DNA of 64,000 nt from Halomonas faecis (GTDB taxonomy: Bacteria; Pseudomonadota; Gammaproteobacteria; Pseudomonadales; Halomonadaceae), in the NCBI RefSeq assembly GCF_010993975.1, contig NZ_JAACZO010000022.1, positions 1-64,000 on the forward strand, given 5' to 3'. Each line of letters opens with the position of its first letter. The stretch's first letter is position 1. Shown piece after piece: positions 1 through 6,886 of the stretch. The notes under the pieces were generated by a model. The model ran no database searches and was not told the DNA's origin. It saw only the letters and a list, made by a program, of their open reading frames with translations. Position numbers and translations under genes: made by a program.

Positions 1-47
1 AACAGATGGCCAAGCCAGAAGGCCTGCGTCGAGGTCAGTTCGTTCAT
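1..47 (-). CDS. Start of probable IS66-type TnpA accessory protein (partial)
   Basis: Only 15 codons are visible, beginning MNELTSTQAFWLGHL, before the window edge. A GGGAGG ribosome site sits five bases before the ATG. The opening with an FWxxHL motif resembles the N-terminus of IS66 TnpA, the small ORF that precedes TnpB and the transposase. The call depends on this resemblance and on the IS-like terminus at 127; another small protein is possible. Confidence 0.45.
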   Translation of the reverse strand, partial: MNELTSTQAFWLGHL

Positions 48-127
48 GGTGTCCTCCCGTCTATCAGAGGTCACCAGTGTGATCAGTGGCGATCAACTGC
101 GGTAGATGTGGTTGCTGGAGCGTTTAC
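1..127 (-). mobile_element. Left end of an IS66-family-like insertion sequence (partial)
   Basis: Reading leftward from 127, the sequence opens with GTAAACGCTCC, which resembles the GTAA-type termini of IS66-family elements. After an untranslated leader of about 70 bases comes a strong ribosome site (GGGAGG) and the start of an ORF. The boundary is placed where homology of the interrupted RidA-like gene stops. The other end, the transposase genes and the target duplication lie outside the window. The family assignment rests on the terminus and the first 15 residues only. Confidence 0.5.
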
Positions 128-341
128 CGACCTCTTGAGCATAGACCCGCCCCTGCTCGACAGAAACTTCCGCCCCTACTTTTGGGACGGTGTCTCCGTC
201 GTCGCGCAGGGGTGCCCCCTTGCCGGACAGATAGAGCATGCTCTCCGAGATGACGTAGGGGTGGAAGTTACCCCTTGGCTTGGTAACTGAGGGTAGTTCT
301 AGACCTAGCGAGCGAAGACGTTCTTCCACAGTTGGTTGCAT
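128..341 (-). pseudogene. RidA/YjgF-family protein, truncated by the insertion sequence
   Basis: The ATG at 341 follows an AAGGGA ribosome site. The first 70 or so residues (ERLRSLGLELP, then MLYLSGKGAPLRDDG, then VSVEQ) match the N-terminal half of RidA-like imine/enamine deaminases. These are usually about 150 residues and form trimers that hydrolyse reactive enamines. Homology stops at 127/128, where IS-like sequence begins, and the frame ends soon after at 93. It is the outermost visible cassette of the array, so the cassette was probably intact before the insertion. The 3' half and its attC are not in the window. Confidence 0.65.
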
Positions 342-379
342 TGCAAGTCCCTTACGTGCGCTGTTTGAAACTCAGTGAC

Positions 380-448
380 ATTTAACGCCGCGCTCTGGGG
401 CAAACCGAAGCGCAGCGTAGGTTTGTCCCTAGCAGCGCATTGTTATGC
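380..448 (-). other. attC site of the 443-1450 cassette
   Basis: On the plus strand it runs from TTTAACGCC to TTGTTATGC. Read on the minus strand this is R'' (GCATAAC) through R' (G/TTAAA), the normal polarity for a cassette read leftward. The interior is imperfectly self-complementary. The stop codon of the cassette gene lies inside the R'' box. Confidence 0.8.
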
Positions 449-1450
449 CTTAGCTTTGACGGCTTGTTTGATGTCATTCCCGTGCAATCTTTCGATAACT
501 TTTTCTTCTTTTACTGTCCTAAACTTTCCGCCCACGTCAATATACTTAAGTTCTTCATCTTCTGTAATTGCTGGTTCTCGCCCAGCGAAGTCACATAGGT
601 TATCAAAGTACCCTTTGGCATACCTGTATGCAGCGACGGCTTCATCAGTGGTTTTTCCAACAGTTAAAAGCTCCATTTCTTCTCCGCGATTCAGCTTCGT
701 CGGAACCAAGACGCTATTCTGGGCAAGTTCAACATAAATTTCCGGCAACCCAAGCTTCTGGCTTAGGCGATAAATTGTGCTGCAAAAATTGGCAATATAG
801 AAGCTGTAGGTCATCTTTGGATTGACATCTCGGATGATTGAGTTGAGCTGCCACCTGGCTGAAGACAACTCTCTCTCAATATCTTCGAATGCTTCTTGAT
901 TTATAAGCGGAATTCCATCCTCAGGCTTACCAGTAAAGAATATCTTATGAACTCGCGGATGTACTTTAAATCTACCAGTTAAACAATCAAGATATTCAAC
1001 TTCGCCTATCTGACCAAAATAGCTAAACAGCTCTTTTCTATGAGAGTGGAAAAGGTCGATGTTGTTCTTCTGCTGTGAGATCTTAATCTGCTTAGCCGTT
1101 TGCTTGGTGGCATGCAGGCGGGACACAAGAACAGATAATGGCAGAGAGAGGGATAAAGTCGCTAGGGGAAGAGCGCTGATCGAGAAAAACACCTTCAAAC
1201 CATCACCTGTCAAAGAGATAGAATGACCGCTCCAAGAAATTACACCAAGGGCAAGAAAATATAGAAATGGTGACAGTACTGATACCCACAATAGACCTTG
1301 CTCAGCAAGCCCCCGATCTTCGTCCAGAGCCAGCGTTGTCTGGAAGCGCTCAAAAACCCAAGAGCCACTTCCTAAGACAACCGCAACGACCAATAAAGGA
1401 ATAAGAAGTGGCAACAATACAAGGGCCAGAAGGCAGACTATGTCGGTCAC
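443..1450 (-). CDS. Cassette-borne membrane protein with cytosolic domain, unknown function
   Basis: 335 residues from a GTG start; AAGGGAG lies eight bases upstream. Three hydrophobic segments (about residues 4-27, 52-75 and 86-112) are followed by a soluble region of about 220 residues containing NNIDLFHSHRKELFSYF. This layout of a few N-terminal membrane helices and a cytosolic tail is common in cassette and phage-defence effectors (retron-linked membrane effectors carry a vaguely similar HxxxxxF segment), but I recognise no family. It is a single-gene cassette. Function unknown. Confidence 0.75.
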   Translation of the reverse strand: MTDIVCLLALVLLPLLIPLLVVAVVLGSGSWVFERFQTTLALDEDRGLAEQGLLWVSVLSPFLYFLALGVISWSGHSISLTGDGLKVFFSISALPLATLSLSLPLSVLVSRLHATKQTAKQIKISQQKNNIDLFHSHRKELFSYFGQIGEVEYLDCLTGRFKVHPRVHKIFFTGKPEDGIPLINQEAFEDIERELSSARWQLNSIIRDVNPKMTYSFYIANFCSTIYRLSQKLGLPEIYVELAQNSVLVPTKLNRGEEMELLTVGKTTDEAVAAYRYAKGYFDNLCDFAGREPAITEDEELKYIDVGGKFRTVKEEKVIERLHGNDIKQAVKAKA

Positions 1451-1466
1451 TCAAAACTCTCCCTTG

Positions 1467-1550
1467 GCATAACGCCGCTCAGCACGCGCGGCTACGAAAT
1501 GAAGGCGAAGCCGCAATGTAGTAGACGTCGCCGTGCCTGGCCTTGTTAAA
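1467..1550 (-). other. attC site of the two-gene cassette, copy 1
   Basis: Plus-strand boundaries are GCATAACGCCGC and CCTTGTTAAAA. The 84-base site holds a long stem region (GCACGCGCGGC and GTCGCCGTGC). The same sequence occurs at 5344-5428 because the whole cassette is duplicated. Confidence 0.8.
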
Positions 1551-1971
1551 AACAAATGCGGAGTCCGCTTACAGCCATTGCTGACGCCAATAGCCCGAAG
1601 ACTGTAAATGCGGATCCGGCCCATAGATACCCGCGCTTGCTATCGAGCACACGGTTTTTATGTGCTTTAATTTTATCCGGAATCCGAATATCGATTGCCG
1701 ACTCTCTCGGAAATACCCCGGCAAATGCCAGTATAAGACCGATGAAGAAGGCGGACAGTATTATTATACGGAAGCCTTCAGGCACATCTGATTTATAGAG
1801 AAAAGCAGCGCCACCACCAATCAGAGCCACATTAATAGTTATCAGCAACTTCAGAACTTCATTAGCTGTCCCAATGTTGGCTTTGACCGTTTCGTAGCCC
1901 CACTGAATGTAAAAGGCTTCGTCCTCAGTGGTCGCCCGAGCTTTACCCTGAACGATTTTCTCGTCTGTCAT
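1546..1971 (-). CDS. Small three-helix membrane protein of the duplicated cassette, copy 1
   Basis: 141 residues. A charged N-terminus of about 40 residues precedes three predicted membrane spans (about 43-59, 70-87 and 114-134), with a basic loop (DKIKAHKNRVLDSKRGY) before the third. The start ATG overlaps the stop of the upstream zinc-ribbon gene as ATGA, so the two are translationally coupled within one cassette. The sequence differs from copy 2 at one residue (SKRGY here, SKRRY there). No family recognised. Confidence 0.8.
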   Translation of the reverse strand: MTDEKIVQGKARATTEDEAFYIQWGYETVKANIGTANEVLKLLITINVALIGGGAAFLYKSDVPEGFRIIILSAFFIGLILAFAGVFPRESAIDIRIPDKIKAHKNRVLDSKRGYLWAGSAFTVFGLLASAMAVSGLRICF

Positions 1972-2132
1972 TGCTCAACTGTGACCGAGTTTCTTGTGCC
2001 ACAGTTTGGACAATTAACAACGTAAGTAGGTGGCCTCGGAACATTATCGTCCATCAAAAACATAGTTGCGCCTTCCGTCTCAAACGTGGCTACCTTATCG
2101 CAATTTGTGCATGTGTAGGTTACAGATGCCAT
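1968..2132 (-). CDS. 54-residue CxxC/CxxC zinc-ribbon-like protein, copy 1
   Basis: A short ORF beginning MASVTYTCTNCDKVATF and ending near NCPNCGTRNSVTVEQ. Two CxxC pairs (residues 8-11 and 41-44) are about 30 residues apart, the spacing of a rubredoxin-like zinc ribbon. Its TGA overlaps the next ATG (ATGA), indicating coupled translation with the membrane protein. Conservation of both ORFs in the two cassette copies supports a real gene. Its role is unknown; small ribbons often bind nucleic acid or a partner protein. Confidence 0.75.
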   Translation of the reverse strand: MASVTYTCTNCDKVATFETEGATMFLMDDNVPRPPTYVVNCPNCGTRNSVTVEQ

Positions 2133-2145
2133 TGTCTCTCTCCAT

Positions 2146-2217
2146 TTTTAACGCCCACAGCACGGGCAAATTTGTAGCGCAGCGGAAAATTTGTCCCTGT
2201 GCCTGTGATGGTTAGGG
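2146..2217 (-). other. attC site of the aadA-like cassette
   Basis: Plus-strand boundaries are TTTAACGCCCACAG and CTGTGATGGTTAGGG. Arms with GGGCAAATTTGT and GGAAAATTTGTCCC give the internal pairing. The site follows the aadA-like stop closely, as in known resistance cassettes. Confidence 0.8.
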
Positions 2218-2226
2218 CTTTTCTTC

Positions 2227-3006
2227 CTATGGGGCATCAAGGCACTCCTCAATCGATTCTTTCATATAAGAAACAAGTGTCTCGAAATCCTCCTGCTTCT
2301 CATCCCATCGATCCTCAATCTTTCCCAGATATCCATCCCGCGCATACCTCAATAGCATTGCGTGGTCAGGGGATGCTTGCTTTTCCGCCCACTCCGCAGC
2401 CGCATCTTTTGGAGCAATATCGCCGGTAGCAGCGGTCAGCCACATACGTGACAAGGTCAGAACGACATTGCGTTCATCTCCCGTTGCCTCAGCCAGAAGA
2501 CTGGGCAAAGAATCATGGATTGCCCGTCGGATGTCACTCATTGGCACCGGATCGAACAGCTCTTCAGCATAGATCCCATACAGAGGCAGGCTGTTATCGA
2601 TTACTTTCTTCAAAACAACTGCAAGATCAGGATCGCGGACTGGTTCCGGAACACTTCCGGCCTCAAACTCCTGTCGCAACCACTCACCGTATACAAACTC
2701 AGCCCGAGGCGGGAATTGCCAAGGCACGACATCAGAAACCGTCATCACAGTTAATTCTAGCGGCCTGATGGCTTGTAGATTCCCAATTGCGCCGGATACG
2801 CTCATTAACAGAGATACCAAGGCCTTTCTTTGCTCAAAGGTAGGCGAATCAGAGACCGCGACCAAGATATCTACGTCGCTGTCGCGCTGCAAACCACCAA
2901 CGACGGCAGAGCCAAAGAGATAAATGCCGATGATCGAATCACCAAGCACACCTTCAACGGCTGACTGTGCCTGCTTCGCTTCATCTGGTATCTCCATATT
3001 TGCCAT
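2227..3006 (-). CDS. aadA-like: AadA-like aminoglycoside 3''-O-nucleotidyltransferase (streptomycin/spectinomycin)
   Basis: 259 residues, close to the usual 260 or so for AadA, which transfers AMP from ATP to the 3''-OH of streptomycin and the 9-OH of spectinomycin. The nucleotidyltransferase motif is intact: LFGSAVVGGLQRDSDVDILV with Gly32-Ser33 and Asp44/Asp46. The C-terminal helical domain has GDERNVVLTLSR and the IAPKDAAAEWA signature. It sits in its own cassette with an attC, as aadA genes usually do. The sequence is clearly divergent from the common aadA1/aadA2 variants, so substrate range is inferred. An alternative start lies at 2997. Confidence 0.9.
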   Translation of the reverse strand: MANMEIPDEAKQAQSAVEGVLGDSIIGIYLFGSAVVGGLQRDSDVDILVAVSDSPTFEQRKALVSLLMSVSGAIGNLQAIRPLELTVMTVSDVVPWQFPPRAEFVYGEWLRQEFEAGSVPEPVRDPDLAVVLKKVIDNSLPLYGIYAEELFDPVPMSDIRRAIHDSLPSLLAEATGDERNVVLTLSRMWLTAATGDIAPKDAAAEWAEKQASPDHAMLLRYARDGYLGKIEDRWDEKQEDFETLVSYMKESIEECLDAP

Positions 3007-3027
3007 ATACTCCGGAAACTCCTCTCG

Positions 3028-3100
3028 CCCTAACGCCTGGGCTCAGCTGCCGGTTTAGCGCGTCAGCGAAAAACCGGTCAGCTGCAGCCCTTGGTTATGC
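3028..3100 (-). other. attC site of the HNH cassette
   Basis: Plus-strand boundaries are CCCTAACGCCTGG and CCTTGGTTATGC. The interior arms AGCTGCCGGTTT and AAACCGGTCAGCT pair well. The stop codon of the HNH gene lies in the R'' box. Confidence 0.8.
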
Positions 3101-4186
3101 ACTTCTAGCTGCATGGGGCTCAAATGCCGTACCTGCCGCTAGGCATGAAACAGAAATCAGAAGTTCACCATCTTCATCAGTGATGCTTCTGACAAGACCG
3201 AAAACCGTTTTAACTTTTCTACCTGTCATAGCATCATATCGGGCTGATGAGCTTAAACAGAGCCAGGCATCAAAGGTATATTCGATTCGAACACCATAAC
3301 CTCGGTAGTAGGACCTGCGCATCTGAGTCTTCCCTCTCTCATTATTATCTATGTCCGAAAAATAGAACGGCAGCTGCGCTACAAAATAGTCTCCTTCTGA
3401 AAGGACAGATTTCAGCTCGCTTTTATAGGGTATGAAAGAGGTAATATCTATTACGGGTGTAGACTCCAATACCTGATCGACTATGTTCGAGAGATACCAA
3501 GAGATATACATTCCATCAGAGATATCAGTGAACCAAAACCCATTAGGGTTATGCTGAGCCCAGTTGTCGGTCGAAGAAAGGAATCCATTCCCATCTAGAT
3601 ACCCACGACTTCGGAGGTAACCTGTTATCTTTGTGTTTGTGCACGCGATACTTCGGTCTATAGCCAGCTCAAAAACTCGTTGAATATTCACCCAATCCCA
3701 ACGAGAGAAATCACGGCTATTTTTAAGTGCCAAAATAGCTTTTGCGTCAAGCTTTGTTACATCAGTTTCCCAGTTTTCCTTGGACGTAATGAGCTCAGAT
3801 CGAGACAAACCTTGAGAAAGCTCTTTTCTCGTGTGAGCGAGATCATGATGGTCTAGACATAGAACAATCAGGTTGCTCTCCGAATGGTTTCTCGACGACG
3901 CCCACTCATCAATATGATGAACAACAACTGACTTTTTGGGGTCCCTACAGACACAACAGGTCCTTCTACTTCGGTAAAGCACCCGCAGCAAAGTTTCTTC
4001 AGGTATAGGAGGCCGAGGCTCCTGGAGCAATCGCTCTGCTTGTTCGCTACTAAAACCTAAATTAAGAAGAGACTCCTGTGGCATTTGCTTAAGCGACGCC
4101 ATGGTGTGTTTTTTCGCAGATAGGCTTTCAGCCAACTTACTGTCGATACCTCTTGCCAGAAGAGCGTTGACTGTCCTCTTACTCAT
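3095..4186 (-). CDS. HNH-type endonuclease-like protein in a cassette
   Basis: 363 residues. An HNH zinc-finger nuclease motif occupies about residues 75-120: Cys77-x2-Cys80, the His90-His91 pair, Asn105 and Cys110-x2-His113, the pattern of metal-dependent HNH nucleases. The first 60 residues are helical with two short repeats that may form a DNA-binding module. The C-terminal 220 residues match nothing I know and may choose the target. It fills one cassette. Stand-alone HNH proteins of this kind occur in restriction and phage-defence settings, but the substrate is unknown. Confidence 0.8.
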   Translation of the reverse strand: MSKRTVNALLARGIDSKLAESLSAKKHTMASLKQMPQESLLNLGFSSEQAERLLQEPRPPIPEETLLRVLYRSRRTCCVCRDPKKSVVVHHIDEWASSRNHSESNLIVLCLDHHDLAHTRKELSQGLSRSELITSKENWETDVTKLDAKAILALKNSRDFSRWDWVNIQRVFELAIDRSIACTNTKITGYLRSRGYLDGNGFLSSTDNWAQHNPNGFWFTDISDGMYISWYLSNIVDQVLESTPVIDITSFIPYKSELKSVLSEGDYFVAQLPFYFSDIDNNERGKTQMRRSYYRGYGVRIEYTFDAWLCLSSSARYDAMTGRKVKTVFGLVRSITDEDGELLISVSCLAAGTAFEPHAARSA

Positions 4187-4204
4187 ATAGCTTCAGTTCC
4201 AAAT

Positions 4205-4285
4205 GCATAACGCCGTGCGCATGGGCGCGAGTTTACGAGCGTCCCGCCGACGCTTGCGACGGCGTAATGACGCACCTTGTTAGGA
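4205..4285 (-). other. attC site of the 85-residue-protein cassette
   Basis: Plus-strand boundaries are GCATAACGCCGTGCG and CGCACCTTGTTAGGA. The arms GCGCGAGTTTACGAGCG and CGCTTGCGACGGCG fold on each other. The site is 81 bases long. Confidence 0.8.
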
Positions 4286-4537
4286 AATGCTCTCACGACC
4301 CAACATTCCTTGAGTTTTGTTTAGCCGCTCTCGCCATGCCTGCACCTGCTCTGGTTTAGTAAAAGTTTCGATAGTATCGGGCGCTGCATTGGTGTACTGG
4401 CGCTGAACTACAACCTTTCGTCCTGCTGTCGTCACTTGCTCCGCTATATCGAGTATTTCTCTTACAATATCAACCTCACCCATCATGAGTGGATCATGAA
4501 TATTTTCATCAATTGAAATTATGAAATCAAAATTCAT
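4280..4537 (-). CDS. Small cassette protein of unknown function (85 aa)
   Basis: An acidic N-terminus (MNFDFIISIDENIHDPLMMG) is followed by a helical segment and a basic strand (GRKVVVQRQYT), ending in a short helix with WRERL. AAGGGA lies eight bases before the ATG, so the start is well supported. It is the only ORF in its cassette. No family recognised. Size and charge would suit a small antitoxin, inhibitor or adaptor, but nothing in the sequence shows which. Confidence 0.65.
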   Translation of the reverse strand: MNFDFIISIDENIHDPLMMGEVDIVREILDIAEQVTTAGRKVVVQRQYTNAAPDTIETFTKPEQVQAWRERLNKTQGMLGRESIS

Positions 4538-4555
4538 CTAACATATCCCTTATTT

Positions 4556-4626
4556 CCTAACGCCCGCAACAGCGGAAAATTGCGAGCGAAGCGAGTAATT
4601 TTTCCGACTGCTTGCGCTTGTTAGGC
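4556..4626 (-). other. attC site of the BrnT-domain cassette
   Basis: Plus-strand boundaries are TCCTAACGCCCGC and GCGCTTGTTAGGC, giving canonical GTTAGGC/GCCTAAC boxes. The arms CGGAAAATTGCGAG and GTAATTTTTCCG pair around GCGAAGC. Confidence 0.85.
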
Positions 4627-5292
4627 ATGGCTTTCCAACAAGTTCTCATTGAGAATCTCGATGCATCTATCTATAAACTCTCTTTTCTTTTCCGGATCTT
4701 CGGGATATATATTTTTAAGAGCATTCTTCAACGTTTTCCTATGCTTAGTTTTACTCATCACTCTCGATGAAATGAATCTAAACCTCATTTCCCTAGTGTG
4801 GACAATGGAAATGACATAGCAATCACTTTGTACGTTAATATTCAACGGTAATTTTAGGTGGTACCTATCCGCCAAATTAGCAAGATCAGAAAATATCACA
4901 ACCCGCTCCAAATCTTTTTTATCGGGACAGGGAACCATAAGGGCACCAAAATTACGTGAGTAACTAACAACCTCCCCAAAAGAAATTCCATGCTTTATAA
5001 GATTTTGTCCATTTTTAGAAGGATCGAATTCATATAACTCACAGCTTGAATACAAATGTTTACCTGCGGCCAGCGATTCAAACTCGTCTCGAAATAGATT
5101 CTTAATCGCATATAAAAAAATATCTAATTTACCATAAAAATCTATATCTACTTTCCCTGCCAGGATGTTAATAAGCGTTTGTTTCCGCTCCTCTTCTAGC
5201 TCAAGGCAATCTAACTTAATTGAAAGCTCTTCCTCGCTGAGAGAAGACAACAATTCTTTCGCTTTATTAAATAGCTTTATATCTTTTTCCAC
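4621..5292 (-). CDS. Protein with C-terminal BrnT-like (DUF497) domain
   Basis: 223 residues from a GTG start. Residues about 87-190 show the BrnT toxin pattern: FDPSKNGQNLIKHGISFGEV, then a region with VVIFSDL, then VISIVHTREMRFRFISSR ending in a basic helix. BrnT toxins are RelE-like ribonucleases of about 90 residues, normally paired with a BrnA antitoxin. Here the domain has a 23-residue insertion between its central strands (HLKLPLNINVQSD) and an N-terminal helical extension of about 85 residues. No BrnA-like ORF follows in the cassette. The extension might replace the antitoxin, or the domain may have another role. Ribonuclease activity is inferred only. Confidence 0.65.
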   Translation of the reverse strand: MEKDIKLFNKAKELLSSLSEEELSIKLDCLELEEERKQTLINILAGKVDIDFYGKLDIFLYAIKNLFRDEFESLAAGKHLYSSCELYEFDPSKNGQNLIKHGISFGEVVSYSRNFGALMVPCPDKKDLERVVIFSDLANLADRYHLKLPLNINVQSDCYVISIVHTREMRFRFISSRVMSKTKHRKTLKNALKNIYPEDPEKKREFIDRCIEILNENLLESHA

Positions 5293-5343
5293 TTTTCTGC
5301 TCGTAAAGATTGCTGGACTTCCCCAGAAACCGGTACCTCGGAT

Positions 5344-5428
5344 GCCTAACGCCGCTCAGCACGCGCGGCTACGAAATGAAGGCGAAGCCGCAATGTAGTA
5401 GACGTCGCCGTGCCTGGCCTTGTTAAAA
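5344..5428 (-). other. attC site of the two-gene cassette, copy 2
   Basis: Identical to the site at 1467-1550 except for the outermost bases, which belong to the neighbouring cassette (GCCTAAC here, GCATAAC there). This shows that recombination occurred at the G/TT point. Confidence 0.8.
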
Positions 5429-5848
5429 ACAAATGCGGAGTCCGCTTACAGCCATTGCTGACGCCAATAGCCCGAAGACTGTAAATGCGGATCCGGCCCA
5501 TAGATACCTGCGCTTGCTATCGAGCACACGGTTTTTATGTGCTTTAATTTTATCCGGAATCCGAATATCGATTGCCGACTCTCTCGGAAATACCCCGGCA
5601 AATGCCAGTATAAGACCGATGAAGAAGGCGGACAGTATTATTATACGGAAGCCTTCAGGCACATCTGATTTATAGAGAAAAGCAGCGCCACCACCAATCA
5701 GAGCCACATTAATAGTTATCAGCAACTTCAGAACTTCATTAGCTGTCCCAATGTTGGCTTTGACCGTTTCGTAGCCCCACTGAATGTAAAAGGCTTCGTC
5801 CTCAGTGGTCGCCCGAGCTTTACCCTGAACGATTTTCTCGTCTGTCAT
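5423..5848 (-). CDS. Small three-helix membrane protein of the duplicated cassette, copy 2
   Basis: 141 residues, one residue different from copy 1 (SKRRY in place of SKRGY, just before the third span, making the loop more basic). Coupling by ATGA with the upstream zinc-ribbon gene is retained. Function unknown. Being the copy nearer the cassette promoter, it should be the better expressed of the two if transcription starts only at the platform. Confidence 0.8.
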   Translation of the reverse strand: MTDEKIVQGKARATTEDEAFYIQWGYETVKANIGTANEVLKLLITINVALIGGGAAFLYKSDVPEGFRIIILSAFFIGLILAFAGVFPRESAIDIRIPDKIKAHKNRVLDSKRRYLWAGSAFTVFGLLASAMAVSGLRICF

Positions 5849-6009
5849 TGCTCAACTGTGACCGAGTCTCTTGTGCCACAGTTTAGACAATTAACAACGT
5901 AAGTAGGTGGCCTCGGAACATTATCGTCCATCAAAAACATAGTTGCGCCTTCCGTCTCAAACGTGGCTACCTTATCGCAATTTGTGCATGTGTAGGTTAC
6001 AGATGCCAT
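5845..6009 (-). CDS. 54-residue CxxC/CxxC zinc-ribbon-like protein, copy 2
   Basis: Same as the 1968-2132 gene except for Pro to Leu inside the second CxxC (CLNC in place of CPNC) and Asn to Asp five residues on. Both cysteine pairs are retained, so metal binding should persist. The stop overlaps the next start as ATGA. Confidence 0.75.
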   Translation of the reverse strand: MASVTYTCTNCDKVATFETEGATMFLMDDNVPRPPTYVVNCLNCGTRDSVTVEQ

Positions 6010-6023
6010 TGTCTCTCTCCATT

Positions 6024-6085
6024 TTTAACGCGCGGGTTAACAGGCGCTGGCTGTGCCAGCGTCCTTGTTGAACCCATTGTTAACT
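6024..6085 (-). other. attC site of the 6080-6805 cassette
   Basis: Plus-strand boundaries are TTTAACGCGCGGGTTAAC and GTTGAACCCATTGTTAACT. The internal arms GGCGCTGGC and GCCAGCGTCC form a short strong hairpin. At 62 bases it is among the shorter sites of the array. Confidence 0.75.
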
Positions 6086-6805
6086 TCTACCCAGCCTATC
6101 CAATTCGTCCACTGGAATAATCCGGCTATTTGGCACCCTCTTCACTGTCCAAACTCGTGCGAACGCTAAATGCCCAGATGAAAATGACAAAGAGTATTCA
6201 CTTCTTAATTTGGAGTGAAAGGCATTTGGAACTTGAATCTTTCCCTTCAAGTAGCGCACCGAGCCCTGGATAGCCTTAGATGACTTCATGTTCTTGATAT
6301 TCCAGCGTTGTGATCCGCTATCGCTTAGTAACGACATGACTTGCGCATCGGACCCCCGCGTGTTCGTGGTTGTCGACCATGAAACGTCTGTCGACAATAA
6401 GGCTACCACTGAAAAGTCGTCTACTTGCGCAAAAAGTGATGCTGCCCTAATAAAGTCTTTCACCAGATCGCGCCGCCGATTAGAAGCATTCCCTGCGTCA
6501 TCACGCCGCCACCATTTGAGCTCTACTCCTCCGACCTCTCGGATATTGCCATGGCTGGTTTTTGACTTAATATATAGGTCTACCGCTGAGTCTAGCCATC
6601 CTTGAGGCTGAATTTCCCGGTCAATGATCCACGGTTGGCTCTGACTCGCCCCTGAGGCTGCGGCAGCCGCTACCAGCCCATCTCTCAAGGTAATCTCTCC
6701 CATCCCACTCATCGATGACGTCGCCAACCCATGGGCTGCATATGAAAGCAGCATACTAGCAATCCTATCTGCCAGTTCTTGGACTTCCGAGTCGAGCATA
6801 GGCAT
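6080..6805 (-). CDS. PD-(D/E)XK nuclease-like cassette protein
   Basis: About 241 residues from the ATG at 6805; an upstream GTG frame runs back into the neighbouring attC and cannot be the cassette's own start. The ATG at 6799 has better ribosome-site spacing and is an alternative. Residues 71-97 give LDSAVDLYI, then VGGVELKWW: Asp76, then Glu95-x-Lys97, the core of PD-(D/E)XK nucleases, with hydrophobic strands on both sides. The rest matches no family I recognise. A DNA-cleaving defence role is plausible but unproven. Confidence 0.6.
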   Translation of the reverse strand: MPMLDSEVQELADRIASMLLSYAAHGLATSSMSGMGEITLRDGLVAAAAASGASQSQPWIIDREIQPQGWLDSAVDLYIKSKTSHGNIREVGGVELKWWRRDDAGNASNRRRDLVKDFIRAASLFAQVDDFSVVALLSTDVSWSTTTNTRGSDAQVMSLLSDSGSQRWNIKNMKSSKAIQGSVRYLKGKIQVPNAFHSKLRSEYSLSFSSGHLAFARVWTVKRVPNSRIIPVDELDRLGRS

Positions 6806-6814
6806 ACCTAAAAA

Positions 6815-6886
6815 AGTTAACGCCGCGCTCACCGGTAAATTAGGAGTGCAGCGAGTAATTTATCCGAGTGCAGCGCCTTGTTAGCG
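6815..6886 (-). other. attC site of the 409-residue-protein cassette
   Basis: Plus-strand boundaries are AGTTAACGCCGCGCTC and GCGCCTTGTTAGCG. The arms CGGTAAATTAGG and AATTTATCCG pair around GCAGCGAG, resembling the site at 4556-4626 in layout. Confidence 0.8.

Larger units (their letters stand above)
1470..2154 (-). repeat. Duplicated integron cassette, copy 1 (685 bp)
   Basis: The 685 bases from the TAACGCC box at 1470 to the next TTTTAACGC box match 5347-6031 with no indel and, by eye, three substitutions. The identity stops at the cassette boundaries on both sides, so this is a cassette duplication, not a segmental one. The two copies are separated by four different cassettes. Confidence 0.9.
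5347..6031 (-). repeat. Duplicated integron cassette, copy 2 (685 bp)
   Basis: Direct repeat of 1470-2154 in the same orientation and of the same length. Three base differences were seen and all change an amino acid: Gly to Arg in the membrane protein, and Pro to Leu and Asn to Asp in the zinc ribbon. Confidence 0.9.
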
